Position numbers and translations under genes: made by a program. From positions 2,666,001 to 2,730,000 of the forward strand of contig OY763407.1 in the NCBI GenBank assembly GCA_963667425.1: a stretch of DNA of 64,000 nucleotides, in the 5' to 3' direction. Every line of letters starts with the position of its first letter. Position 1 is the first letter of the stretch. This document shows positions 1-8,430 of this stretch, one piece after another. This DNA comes from G963667425 sp963667425 [NCBI: bacterium]. GTDB taxonomy: Bacteria > UBP6 > UBA1177. Below the pieces are notes generated by a model. The model saw nothing but the letters and a program-made list of their open reading frames with translations, had not been told where the DNA came from and did no database searches.

Positions 1-477
1 GTCTTGTGATGGATTGTCTGAATCGCTTGTTGCTGTCCAGAGTGTTCCCTGATCTCCTGTTTTTGAGTATTTTGATGAGTTGTATTCGCATCCGTAGCAG
101 ATGTCATCATCGTGGCATGATGTGCTTGAAAGGCAGCTGTCTGTGACTGCGCATGTTCCACCTGATATTGTTGTAGGGCATTCCTTTATGAGTGTTCTGA
201 GTTCTGATATTGTTGGAAGCTGCCAGTCTGTGTATCCTCCTTCGGTGAGGTTTTTACAGTAGGTTATGGCTGCGTCCCATGTGATTTCTTCACTTCTTTC
301 CGACCATATGTAGTTTGTTGCTTTGTCTATACATGGTGTTTTGCCGTTCCAGACGGTGTCTTGTGTGCATTCTGTGGTTATTGTTTCTGTTGTTGTGTTG
401 TCGTCTTCTTCACCGCCGCATCCGATAATGATTATTGCTGTCAGTGCAATTATCAGGGTGATGATGCTGTTTTTCAT
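1..477 (-). CDS. DUF1566 (Lcl C-terminal domain) lipoprotein, partial
   Basis: The gene is open at the left window edge; 159 codons are visible without a stop. The ATG at 477 is preceded by AAAGGAGA. A short hydrophobic leader ends in the lipobox I-I-G-C with Cys20, so this is a predicted lipoprotein. The mature part reads N-YIWSERSEEITWDAAITYC and then GGYTDWQLPTISEL, the hallmark start of the DUF1566 fold found in many surface proteins of Gram-negative bacteria; the function of that fold is not established. Several Cys residues follow. It is the last visible gene of the starch operon, but a 74-base gap separates it from the gene before, so co-transcription is less sure than for the others. 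The C-terminal part lies outside the window. Confidence 0.8.
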   Translation of the reverse strand, partial: MKNSIITLIIALTAIIIIGCGGEEDDNTTTETITTECTQDTVWNGKTPCIDKATNYIWSERSEEITWDAAITYCKNLTEGGYTDWQLPTISELRTLIKECPTTISGGTCAVTDSCLSSTSCHDDDICYGCEYNSSKYSKTGDQGTLWTATSDSDNPSQD

Positions 478-551
478 GTTTCTCTCCTTTTCGAATTGTT
501 TGAATGAGTATCCTCTGTGTCTGATTTTTTGTCAATAAAAAGGAGGTTTTG

Positions 552-797
552 TTAGTATCTTTTGTCTACGTGTCCACGTGTCACTATGTAGAATATTATT
601 GTTACGATTAGCATTTCAACGAGGAAGTACCAGTGGTCGTGCAGACTGGAATTTTCTTTTAGGTCTAGTTCTTGAAGTTTTATAAGAGAAAATAATAATA
701 TGAAGGGTGTTGTTATTGCTATCCAGCCTTCGATTGATACTGGTATCCATATTCTTCTAGTTTTTCCTATGAACCATATTTTTTTTTCTTTTTCCAT
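552..797 (-). CDS. small two-helix membrane protein, unknown function
   Basis: An 81-residue protein with a basic N-terminus (MEKEKKIWFIGKTRR), a hydrophobic helix near residues 22-42, a short polar loop and a second helix near residues 55-75, ending in basic residues. I do not recognise a family. It starts 9 bases after the YciI-like gene and probably belongs to the same transcript. The ribosome-binding site is weak (AAGAGAAAAG), so translation may depend on coupling to the upstream gene. A small inner-membrane protein is the only safe description. Confidence 0.65.
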   Translation of the reverse strand: MEKEKKIWFIGKTRRIWIPVSIEGWIAITTPFILLFSLIKLQELDLKENSSLHDHWYFLVEMLIVTIIFYIVTRGHVDKRY

Positions 798-806
798 TCT
801 TTTCTC

Positions 807-1097
807 TTAGTTTTTTTTAAGAAAGTTCAGGTTTTCACTGGTCATGCTTACTGTGAGGTCAATTATTTCATAGTCTGCCGCATTGTTTTTGCTGAATGGG
901 TCTTCTGTGAGGATTTTTTCAAGTTCTGTTTTGCTTTCGAGGTTTGATATTATTACTCCGCCTGTTCTGGGGGTTCTTCTTCCTGATATTATGAAGTTTC
1001 CTTTTCTGTATTGTTCTTTGAGATATTCTATGTGTGCCGGGAGTAGTTTGTCTATTACTTCAAGGTTTACTTTGTAGTTGACGAGTGTTATGAACAT
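807..1097 (-). CDS. YciI-like protein (YCII domain)
   Basis: A 96-residue soluble protein matching the small dimeric YCII fold, related to ferredoxin-like and dyp/muconolactone-type folds. Typical features are the N-terminal strand MFITLVNYKV, the segment LLPAHIEYLKEQYRKGNF, the SGRRTPRTGGVII stretch and a C-terminal segment with DPF. Family members may bind small molecules, and no firm catalytic role is known. The start codon directly abuts the stop of the acetyltransferase gene upstream (0-base gap), so the two are translated together. Its place at the end of a starch operon is not explained by known biochemistry. Confidence 0.85.
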   Translation of the reverse strand: MFITLVNYKVNLEVIDKLLPAHIEYLKEQYRKGNFIISGRRTPRTGGVIISNLESKTELEKILTEDPFSKNNAADYEIIDLTVSMTSENLNFLKKN

Positions 1098-1745
1098 TTA
1101 TTTTCTCCTGTAGTTTTCCGCATTGTTTGCTTCTTTCTGAAATGTTTCAAAGAATTCTGCCGCATCTATTCCGTCTGCGAGTGAGTGGTGGAATTGTATT
1201 CCGTAGGGCAGCATTGTTTTTCCGTTTTCAGTTTTATATTTTCCCCAGACGAATCTTGGTACGGAGTCGTTTCTTAGTGATGTGAGCGGGTTTGTTATTG
1301 ATGTGAAGTTTATCCAGGGGAGTGCGCTTATGTAGGCGACGTCCTGTCTGGTTCCTGCTACGTGCAGCGATGGATTCTGCTCACATTTTTCTATTGCTTT
1401 TTTAAGGTTTTCACTGAATTTCTCAAAATCGGGATCGTATTTGCAGAATGTGTTTGAGTAGAGTCTGCTTCCTTTGGGAAGGTGGGTTGCTGCTGAATGG
1501 ATTGTGTCGTATTCTGTTATCTGGTCGTTTTCTATTCTCCATTTGAGTGCTGGAATAGCGTTTACTGCTTTTAGTGTTGAGTATAGTATGATTGCATGGA
1601 GCGATATTTTATTTTCTTTTGAGATTTTGAGTGCGTTTGTTATGTCTGCTGCAATTGTTATTGAGTATGTGGGGAGTTCAAGGTTTCTGAAGAAGAGGTA
1701 GTGTTCTTTTCTCTCCCATGTTTCAATGTTGATTATTTTTTTCAT
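1098..1745 (-). CDS. chloramphenicol acetyltransferase-like (CatA family) enzyme
   Basis: A 215-residue protein of the usual CatA length (about 210-220). Near the C-terminus it has FHHSLADG, the family active-site motif HHxxxDG, whose first His acts as general base in acetyl transfer from acetyl-CoA to a hydroxyl. The N-terminal region (W-x-RKEHYLFF) and the mid region with SRLYSNTFCKYDPDFEKF also fit the family. True chloramphenicol acetyltransferases and related acyltransferases of unknown substrate share these features, so resistance is possible but not shown. The gene sits in the maltodextrin operon, 12 bases after the starch-binding lipoprotein, so a sugar-related acetyl acceptor is an alternative. 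No mobile element flanks it. Confidence 0.85.
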   Translation of the reverse strand: MKKIINIETWERKEHYLFFRNLELPTYSITIAADITNALKISKENKISLHAIILYSTLKAVNAIPALKWRIENDQITEYDTIHSAATHLPKGSRLYSNTFCKYDPDFEKFSENLKKAIEKCEQNPSLHVAGTRQDVAYISALPWINFTSITNPLTSLRNDSVPRFVWGKYKTENGKTMLPYGIQFHHSLADGIDAAEFFETFQKEANNAENYRRK

Positions 1746-1757
1746 GATTTTTTGATT

Positions 1758-2309
1758 TTAATCCGGTACTGATGCAAAGCTTTTATATATTTTTCCGTCT
1801 TTTACCCAGAATTCGGTGTAGCCTGTTTCGTAGTTTTGCATTATATCATCGCTTGGGTTGTCCCAGCAGAGTTTCGGTTCGTTTGTCTCTTCATCTATGC
1901 AGTTTCCTGATATTGTTCCTTCGTTGAATACGAATTTTACATATCCGTTCCATTCTGCTGTGTGTGTGTAGACGAACCAGTTTTCTAATGAGTCGGCTTC
2001 CATTGGTTTTCCGGGTACTTCTGTCCATGTTTCACTGTCTACGCTTCCGTCGTTGAAGTGGATGTATGGTGTTTTCCATGTTGTGTAGTAGTGTGCTGTA
2101 AATCCTTCGGATTCTTCTTCAAGTATACATGTATTGGCTTTGCATATGTATCCCTGATTACAGTCTGCATTTATTATGCAGGTGTTGTCGTCTTCGGGAT
2201 TGTTGTCTGCGGTTGTTTCAGAGTCTCCGCTGTCACATCCGACTAGAAAAAACAATAGAAAAGAGAGAATAATGATGTAAAAACAGTCCTTTTTCACGTT
2301 TATCTCCAT
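1758..2309 (-). CDS. lipoprotein with a starch-binding-like (CBM25/26-type) module
   Basis: A 183-residue lipoprotein. The leader contains a long hydrophobic run ending FFLVGC, with the Cys as lipidation site, followed by an acidic linker. A small Cys-rich segment (CIINADCNQGYICKANTC) precedes a beta-rich domain with HYYTTWKTPYIHFNDG, WTEVPG and WNGYVKFVFNEG. This aromatic-rich layout (Y/W in the first strand, WT.VPG, then a YVKFVFN strand) is that of starch-binding modules of CBM families 25/26. It probably presents starch or maltodextrin near the maltoporin. It starts 3 bases after malG. No catalytic domain is present. Assignment to a given CBM family is an inference. Confidence 0.75.
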   Translation of the reverse strand: MEINVKKDCFYIIILSFLLFFLVGCDSGDSETTADNNPEDDNTCIINADCNQGYICKANTCILEEESEGFTAHYYTTWKTPYIHFNDGSVDSETWTEVPGKPMEADSLENWFVYTHTAEWNGYVKFVFNEGTISGNCIDEETNEPKLCWDNPSDDIMQNYETGYTEFWVKDGKIYKSFASVPD

Positions 2310-2312
2310 TTT

Positions 2313-3161
2313 TTATCCTTTTACGCCGCCTGCGGTGAGTCCTCCGACGAGGTGTTTCTGAAGAAGGAAAAAGAGTAGCATTACGGGTAGTGAAACAAGT
2401 ATTGCGCCGGCTGCAAAGTGTCCCCATTCTGTGCTGTAGCTTCCTACGTACTGCTGTAGTACAACTGGAAGTGTGAATGCTCTTTCATCTCCGAGAAATG
2501 TTGCCGCAAGGATAAATTCGTTCCATGCTGTCATGAATGAGAAGAGTGCTGTTACAACTATTGCGGGTTTTGCAAGCGGCATTATTACTTTTATGAATAT
2601 TGTCCACTGTGATGCTCCGTCTATGAGTGCTGCTTCTTCGAGATCTTTGGGGATTGTGTCAAAGTATCCTTTGAGCATCCATACGCAGAATGGTATTGCT
2701 GTTGTTGAGTAGACGAGTACGAGTCCTGCCATGCTGTTTAAGAGTCCGAGTGTGTCGAGCAGTATGTATAGGGGAATTGCCATTACAACTCCGGGGAACA
2801 TTTGTGATACGAGGAACATTTTCATTCCGATGTTTTTTCCGGGGAATGTAAATCTTGAGAATGCGTATCCTGCTGTTGTTGCAAGTGTTATTCCGAGTAG
2901 TGTTGTTGCTGCTGAGATTACAATACTGTTGAGACACTGTCTTCCGAAGAGCCATCCGCCGTTTGCATCTTTTGTTGTCATGATGTCTGCAAAGTTTGAA
3001 AGGCTTATTGTGTCGGGTATCGGGTTTGCTGATAATGAGAATCCCTGTGCCGGTGTAAGTGCCATTTTTATTACCCATAGAACCGGATACATGACTGCTA
3101 TTGATGCAAGTATCAGCACTAAGTTTATAAATATTGATTTTGAAAGCGTTCTTTCTCTCAT
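2313..3161 (-). CDS. malG: maltodextrin ABC transporter permease MalG
   Basis: An inner-membrane permease of 282 residues (a typical MalG has about 280-300). Six hydrophobic segments are visible. The cytoplasmic EAA loop that docks onto the ATPase reads EEAALIDGASQWTIFIKVIM-P, and the C-terminus ends GGLTAGGVKG as in MalG/LacG proteins. The longer open frame to 3371 is not used: the ATG at 3161 follows GGAAAGGGGAAATAAA and begins MRERTLSKSIF, right before the first helix. Only one base separates it from the stop of the MalE-MalF fusion gene, so the two permease halves are translationally coupled. Confidence 0.95.
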   Translation of the reverse strand: MRERTLSKSIFINLVLILASIAVMYPVLWVIKMALTPAQGFSLSANPIPDTISLSNFADIMTTKDANGGWLFGRQCLNSIVISAATTLLGITLATTAGYAFSRFTFPGKNIGMKMFLVSQMFPGVVMAIPLYILLDTLGLLNSMAGLVLVYSTTAIPFCVWMLKGYFDTIPKDLEEAALIDGASQWTIFIKVIMPLAKPAIVVTALFSFMTAWNEFILAATFLGDERAFTLPVVLQQYVGSYSTEWGHFAAGAILVSLPVMLLFFLLQKHLVGGLTAGGVKG

Positions 3162-3162
3162 T

Positions 3163-5358
3163 TTATTTCCCCTTTCCAAGTTTTTCTGTTGTCTTGGAAT
3201 ATACCAGAAGAACGATGAATATGAGTGTTGCGTATGCTGCTGCATATCCGTATCTTTCCTGTCTCTGGAATGCCCATTTGTATGCTTCGCTGATGAGTAT
3301 TTCTGTTCCTCCGTCGGGCTCGCCGCCTGAAACGAGGTAGATGATGTTGAACATGTTAAATGTCCATACACTGCCGAGTATTACTGCTGGAAGGAGTGCC
3401 GGTTTTAATAGCGGCAGTGTTATGTTCCAGAATCTCTGGAACATGTTGGCTCCGTCAACGGCTGCGGCATCTTCAAGTTCTCTTGGTATTGCCTGAAGTG
3501 CTCCGAGTGCTGTTATCATCATGAATGGGAATCCGAGCCATGTATTTGTTGTTACGTTTGCTGCAAATGATGTCCAGAATGAGCTGAACCAGCTTACCGG
3601 TTCTAAGCCGAGCCATATGAGTAATCCGTTTATTGCTCCGAACTGTCTGTTGAACATCCCTTTCCAGATAAGTGCTGTTATGTAGTTCGGTACTGCCCAT
3701 GGAATGATGAGAAGTACTCTGTATATTCCTTTTAATTTAAGCCATGGTTCACGTAACAGCAGTGCAAAGAATAATCCTATTGTTACGTGAAGGAATACGT
3801 TGACTGCTGTCCAGAGTACTGTTACTGCAAGTGTAAAGTAAAAGCTTAAGGGGTTTGTTACAGGAAAATCCTGAGCAAAGAGTATGGATATGAAGTTTGA
3901 AAATCCTACGAAACTGTAGTTTCCGGCTCTGTGCGCTGTAAACGCTACGCATGTTCCGACGGCAAATGGTATAAAGACAAGGAGTATCATTGCAAACATT
4001 GCAGGAAGTACATAAAGATATGGTGCCGGCATTGTTTTCATTGATTTAAATACTGAGTATTTTCTGATTTGTCTTACTATGTATATTATTCCCGCAAGAG
4101 CGGCAACAATCATAATTAATATGTATATTAAGGGGTCCTGACCTTCGGGTGGTGTCTGGCTGAATATTTTGTACTGGTTCATTGCTGCGGAAAGTGCATG
4201 ATCAGATGTGTCGGCGCCTCTTATTACTTTTCTCATTGCTGTTGCCATTGGTTCCCAGACCATTCTCATTCCGGGAAGGTTGCTCATGGGAACTGATATT
4301 TCTGCCTGCTGTCTGAATACATTGAGAAATTTATCGGCACTTACTTCTTCATCTTTGTAAACTTCTTTTGTGGCAACTGCCTGACGGCCTTTTAATGCTC
4401 TTATTTTTCCTGCCTGAGCATCTGTAATGTAGTTTGCAAATGCTTTTACACCTTTGATATTTGTTTTTTCATGATTTGCTATTATCAGCGATTCAACGGT
4501 AAGAAATGGTTTTAATACTTCACCTGTTTCAGATACTGTTGGAAGAAGTGCTATGTTGTATGGAACATTTTTGCTTATTTCTCCCATAAACCATGGTCCA
4601 TTTATGACCATTGGTACTTTTCCTTCGTTGAAAAGCTGTGTTACAAGTGCAGATGTTGCTTCTTCAGGAACTATTTTATATTTGTTTACAAGGTCTGAAA
4701 TGTACTGAACTGCTTTTATGTTTCCAGGATTGTCTATACATGCAGGTGTCGTATCGTTTGCTGTTGGTGTGTTGAGACAGAATCCACCTTTGAATCCAAA
4801 AAGAAACGGTGCTGAAAAGTAGACGTCTGTTGCCTGAAATGCAAGCCCGTATCTTCCTCTAGATTTGTCTGTATATCTTTTTGCTGTTACTATGAGATCT
4901 TTTGTCATTGCCGGTGGGGAGGGGAGCATGTCTGTTCTGTAAAAAAGGACTAAGCTTTTAAATGAGAGTGGAAATCCCCAGTATTTGTTTTTGTATTGTA
5001 CGGCGTTAAGTGTTGTGTTTACAACTCTGTCTTTCATAAGTTTTACAGATTCAGGGTCAAGCGGATCTATGATTCCGCTTCTTGCCCAGTCTCCGATTCT
5101 TTCGTGTGCAAATATGAACATATCCGGTCCGTTTCCTCTCGGAATCGCACTGGTAAGTTTGTTGGCAAATGCATCGTATGGAACAGAAAGAAGTTCAACT
5201 TTGTAATCTGTCTGCGAGTTGTTGAAATTTTCTGCAATTTCCTGTAGTGCAGCTTCTTCAAGGCCTCTGTAGGAATGCCAGAGCGTTATTGTAGATGTAT
5301 TAGCCGCCAGCGAGAAGAAGAAAAGACAGGAAATGAAAAAAAGTATTAACTTTTTCAC
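3163..5358 (-). CDS. MalE-MalF fusion: solute-binding protein joined to ABC permease
   Basis: A 731-residue protein with two complete parts. Residues 1-18 are a signal sequence. Residues about 20-405 form an extracellular solute-binding domain of the MalE type (start STITLWHSYRGLEE; motif VPMVINGPW). Residues about 408-430 form an added transmembrane helix, and about 440-725 a MalF-type permease with the EAA loop ELEDAAAVDGANMFQRFWN. Topology agrees: binding domain in the periplasm, helix inward, a basic cytoplasmic linker (RQIRKYSVFK), then the permease. No separate malE is present. The gene overlaps the stop of malK by 4 bases (ATGA). The large periplasmic loop of E. coli MalF is missing. 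The substrate is inferred from neighbours to be maltodextrin. Confidence 0.93.
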   Translation of the reverse strand: MKKLILFFISCLFFFSLAANTSTITLWHSYRGLEEAALQEIAENFNNSQTDYKVELLSVPYDAFANKLTSAIPRGNGPDMFIFAHERIGDWARSGIIDPLDPESVKLMKDRVVNTTLNAVQYKNKYWGFPLSFKSLVLFYRTDMLPSPPAMTKDLIVTAKRYTDKSRGRYGLAFQATDVYFSAPFLFGFKGGFCLNTPTANDTTPACIDNPGNIKAVQYISDLVNKYKIVPEEATSALVTQLFNEGKVPMVINGPWFMGEISKNVPYNIALLPTVSETGEVLKPFLTVESLIIANHEKTNIKGVKAFANYITDAQAGKIRALKGRQAVATKEVYKDEEVSADKFLNVFRQQAEISVPMSNLPGMRMVWEPMATAMRKVIRGADTSDHALSAAMNQYKIFSQTPPEGQDPLIYILIMIVAALAGIIYIVRQIRKYSVFKSMKTMPAPYLYVLPAMFAMILLVFIPFAVGTCVAFTAHRAGNYSFVGFSNFISILFAQDFPVTNPLSFYFTLAVTVLWTAVNVFLHVTIGLFFALLLREPWLKLKGIYRVLLIIPWAVPNYITALIWKGMFNRQFGAINGLLIWLGLEPVSWFSSFWTSFAANVTTNTWLGFPFMMITALGALQAIPRELEDAAAVDGANMFQRFWNITLPLLKPALLPAVILGSVWTFNMFNIIYLVSGGEPDGGTEILISEAYKWAFQRQERYGYAAAYATLIFIVLLVYSKTTEKLGKGK

Positions 5359-6446
5359 TTTATTTCCTCCTTAATTCTCATTTCTGTCTTTGCATCAAAG
5401 AAGTGCATTTTTTCATGTTTTACGTTAAGCTGAATCTGACTTCCTGTTTTAAAGTTTCTTGCTACGGCTGAATCGAGTTCAACTGTTATTTTGCCGGTTT
5501 CAGAAAGCCTTACGTGTACAAGAGAACGTCTTCCGAGTGTTTCCACGATTTCAACGGAACCTGATATTTCAGGATTATCGTCCGTAAGCATAAAATCCTG
5601 TGGTCTTATTCCTGCAATGAGTTCTTCATGGTATGCACCTTCTCCAAAGATTACACCTATGTTGATTCCTTCACTTACAAGTGTGTGGTAGTTGTCTCTT
5701 TTTATGGTTTTCATTCTTATTAGATTCATTGAAGGACTTCCAATAAATCCGGCAACAAATATGTTTGTCGGGGTATCAAAAAGTTCGGCTGGTGTTCCGA
5801 CTTGCTGTATTATACCTTTGTTAAGAATAACAATTCTGTCGGCGAGGGTCATTGCTTCGACCTGATCGTGTGTAACATACATTATTGTTGTTCCGAGTTT
5901 TTCATGAAGTTTTTTGAGTTCGACTCTCATCTGTGTTCTAAGCGAGGCGTCAAGATTTGAAAGTGGCTCATCAAAAAGAAAAACTTCAGGATTTCTTACG
6001 ATAGCTCTTCCCATTGCGACACGCTGTCTTTGTCCACCGCTCATCTCTTTCGGCAGTCTTTTTAAGAGATGTTTTATGTCAAGCATTTCTGCCGCTGCAT
6101 TTACTTTTTCCCTTATTTCGGATTCAGGCATTTTTCTTACTTTGAGTCCAAATGCCATGTTTTCTTCAACTGTCATGTGAGGATAGAGCGCATAGCTCTG
6201 AAAAACCATTGCAATGTTTCTGTCTTTAGGAGGAAGATTGTTGACAACTTTGTCTCCTATCATAACTTTTCCTGATGTTACGGTTTCAAGTCCTGCAAGA
6301 GTTCTTAATAATGTGGATTTTCCACATCCTGAAGGTCCTACGAGAACCATGAATTCGCCATTTTTTATATCAAGATTTATCCCTTTAAGTATTACAGCAT
6401 TTTCATTGTACTGTTTTATGAGATTTTCAAATTTTACACCAGCCAT
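5355..6446 (-). CDS. malK: ABC transporter ATPase MalK/UgpC type
   Basis: A 363-residue ATPase that powers sugar uptake. Visible motifs are Walker A (GPSGCGKST, near residue 38), the Q-loop in VFQSYALYPHMTV, the signature MSGGQRQR, Walker B (VFLFDEPLSNLD) and the H-loop (YVTHD). After residue 235 follows the C-terminal TOBE/regulatory domain of the MalK/UgpC/MsmX group (GFIGSPSMNLI, then GIRPQDF). In this group the same ATPase can serve several sugar transporters. It lies between the amylase gene (13-base gap) and the MalE-MalF gene (4-base overlap), which makes maltodextrin the likely substrate. Confidence 0.95.
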   Translation of the reverse strand: MAGVKFENLIKQYNENAVILKGINLDIKNGEFMVLVGPSGCGKSTLLRTLAGLETVTSGKVMIGDKVVNNLPPKDRNIAMVFQSYALYPHMTVEENMAFGLKVRKMPESEIREKVNAAAEMLDIKHLLKRLPKEMSGGQRQRVAMGRAIVRNPEVFLFDEPLSNLDASLRTQMRVELKKLHEKLGTTIMYVTHDQVEAMTLADRIVILNKGIIQQVGTPAELFDTPTNIFVAGFIGSPSMNLIRMKTIKRDNYHTLVSEGINIGVIFGEGAYHEELIAGIRPQDFMLTDDNPEISGSVEIVETLGRRSLVHVRLSETGKITVELDSAVARNFKTGSQIQLNVKHEKMHFFDAKTEMRIKEEIK

Positions 6447-6459
6447 AATTTTCTTTCTC

Positions 6460-8418
6460 CTACTTTGAAGTTACAAGTACTTTTATAGATCTTGCCGGAA
6501 CTGTTACAGTTATGGCGCCTTCATTTCCTACACTGTATTCTGTTCCTGTCGTTTCTGTAGGAGCTATATCATACAGTGTTTTTCCTGCTGACACACTTGT
6601 TTTAAGATTTGATGCGGTAACTGCTTCATCATCTTTTGTGTTTATTACAACAACAACAACATCTCCTTTATAGAGTCTTTCAAATGCAAGAATTCCGGGA
6701 CCGGCTTCTGTCATAAGAATGTTCATGCTTCCTCTTCTGAGTGGTGCATATTTTTTTCTGAGTGCTGTCATTTTGCTTATAAAAGTAAAAGTGTCGTTTG
6801 TGGTGTTGTATCCGCTTGCTGCCAGATTTTCTCTGTTTGCAGGATCGTTTCCACCGCTGTAGTTCTGCTCTGTTCCATAATAGATACATGGAATTCCATC
6901 CATTGTAAGCATAAGGGAAAGTGCATTTCTAAGTGCTGCCTGAGATTTTTTCTCATAAAGAAATCTTGGAAGATCATGATTATCCATGAAGTTTACAAGA
7001 AGCTGCTGTGAAGGTATTCCGTTTCCGTCTGCATCTGTTATTGACGGTCCTATATATTCCTGTTCTGATAATACTTTTCCTGCTGTTGCTTCTGTAGGTA
7101 TTCTAGGTGGTTCGGAGTTGTATCTCTGCATTCTTAAATTGTAGAGATTTTTAAAGTTGTCTGTTGCTCCGCCATATTTGAATATTGAGTCAAAAACCTG
7201 AAATTTCTGTGAGAAATAGAAAACTGAATCCATTTCCTCGTTGTGTGTAAATGATGCAAGAAGTTCATCATCTCCGTCAAAAGCTTCACCAAAGATAAGG
7301 AAGTTCTTTTTTCCTAATCTGTGAGCATATTCTCTCATTGCCGGTGAGAATTTCTGCCAGAATTCATGTTCAACATGTTTGATTGTGTCTATTCTGAAAC
7401 CATCAATGTCAATTGCCTTTATCCAGTACTTGTAAACATCTATAAGAGCTGCCTGAACTTCAGGTTTTGCTGTGTTAAGGTCTTTAAGTCCGCCTGGAAA
7501 GTCTCCTTTTACAACCTGATATGGACTGTTCCATGTTACGATTCTTCCTTTTCTGTTGTACCATGTGTCGTTCTGGAATTCAGGGGGGTATGGCGGAATT
7601 CTGTTTATACTTGGCATATAGATCCATCTTAATGGTGCGTCACCTGATTCTCCGGCTTCTGAAAAAGACTTGATTCCTCTTGGATCAAAATCAGGATCCC
7701 ACTCGCTGTATCTTTTCATTCCTATTTTTTCAGGATATCCGTTGTTACATCTTTCGACGCAGCATGTGTAACAGTCATTTGTGGTGTTACATGAATGAGA
7801 GTATTCTGAATCGCACATTCCTGAAGCGATATTTGGATCATCATTTGCTGCTACTATTCTTGAACAGTATGTTGAGCAGTCCATGTCACTTCCCATTACC
7901 ATTTCATCAGGATTTCCATTTTTATTCATATCATAATAAAACAGCTGTCCTATATGGTTTGCAACTATGTCAAGTATAACTTTGATTCCTGCAGCATGAA
8001 GTTTATCAACCATTTCTCTGAGTTTTGCAAGATCACCGAAATGCTGATTTACTTCAAGAAAATTCTGTGTCCAGTAACCGTGATAGCCTGCTATGCCGGC
8101 ATCTTCATCAACATTTCTTACAACCGGTGATATCCAGAGAGCTGTAACTCCAAGCTTTTTAAGATATGGAATTTTATCTATGACACCCTGGTAGTCTCCT
8201 CCGTGCCATGCTGTAAGAACAGTTTTTCTTACGTTATAGTTGTTGCCAATGTCTCCATCAGCAAAACGATCGACCATAAGCTGATAAATTATTTCATCAC
8301 GCCAGTCTTCAACATTATTTGTTGTGTGGAAATCACCATCTATGTTTTCAAGATCTTCACATGCTGTAAATGATAATAGCACTAAAGAAAGCATAAAAAT
8401 ATAATTAAAAATTTTCAT
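6460..8418 (-). CDS. surface alpha-amylase lipoprotein (GH13)
   Basis: A 652-residue glycoside hydrolase family 13 enzyme. The leader ends L-L-S-F-T-A-C, a lipobox. Conserved GH13 regions are present: LDIVANHIG (region I), DGFRIDTIKHV with the nucleophile Asp (II), IFGEAFDGD with the acid/base Glu (III) and NFMDNHDLPRF with the transition-state Asp (IV). It should cut alpha-1,4-glucans outside the inner membrane, feeding the maltoporin and ABC transporter beside it. The ATG at 8418 is preferred over an upstream start because GGAGG lies 5 bases before it. Odd: a Cys-rich insertion of about 50 residues after region I (DCSTYCSRIV to CCVERCNNG) with about ten Cys. Confidence 0.93.
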   Translation of the reverse strand: MKIFNYIFMLSLVLLSFTACEDLENIDGDFHTTNNVEDWRDEIIYQLMVDRFADGDIGNNYNVRKTVLTAWHGGDYQGVIDKIPYLKKLGVTALWISPVVRNVDEDAGIAGYHGYWTQNFLEVNQHFGDLAKLREMVDKLHAAGIKVILDIVANHIGQLFYYDMNKNGNPDEMVMGSDMDCSTYCSRIVAANDDPNIASGMCDSEYSHSCNTTNDCYTCCVERCNNGYPEKIGMKRYSEWDPDFDPRGIKSFSEAGESGDAPLRWIYMPSINRIPPYPPEFQNDTWYNRKGRIVTWNSPYQVVKGDFPGGLKDLNTAKPEVQAALIDVYKYWIKAIDIDGFRIDTIKHVEHEFWQKFSPAMREYAHRLGKKNFLIFGEAFDGDDELLASFTHNEEMDSVFYFSQKFQVFDSIFKYGGATDNFKNLYNLRMQRYNSEPPRIPTEATAGKVLSEQEYIGPSITDADGNGIPSQQLLVNFMDNHDLPRFLYEKKSQAALRNALSLMLTMDGIPCIYYGTEQNYSGGNDPANRENLAASGYNTTNDTFTFISKMTALRKKYAPLRRGSMNILMTEAGPGILAFERLYKGDVVVVVINTKDDEAVTASNLKTSVSAGKTLYDIAPTETTGTEYSVGNEGAITVTVPARSIKVLVTSK

Positions 8419-8430
8419 AAAGACCTCCAA

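Noticed and set aside
3162-3371. N-terminal extension of MalG by 70 residues
   Set aside because: The extension lies inside the MalE-MalF gene, is polar and unlike MalG, and the ATG at 3161 has a good ribosome-binding site.
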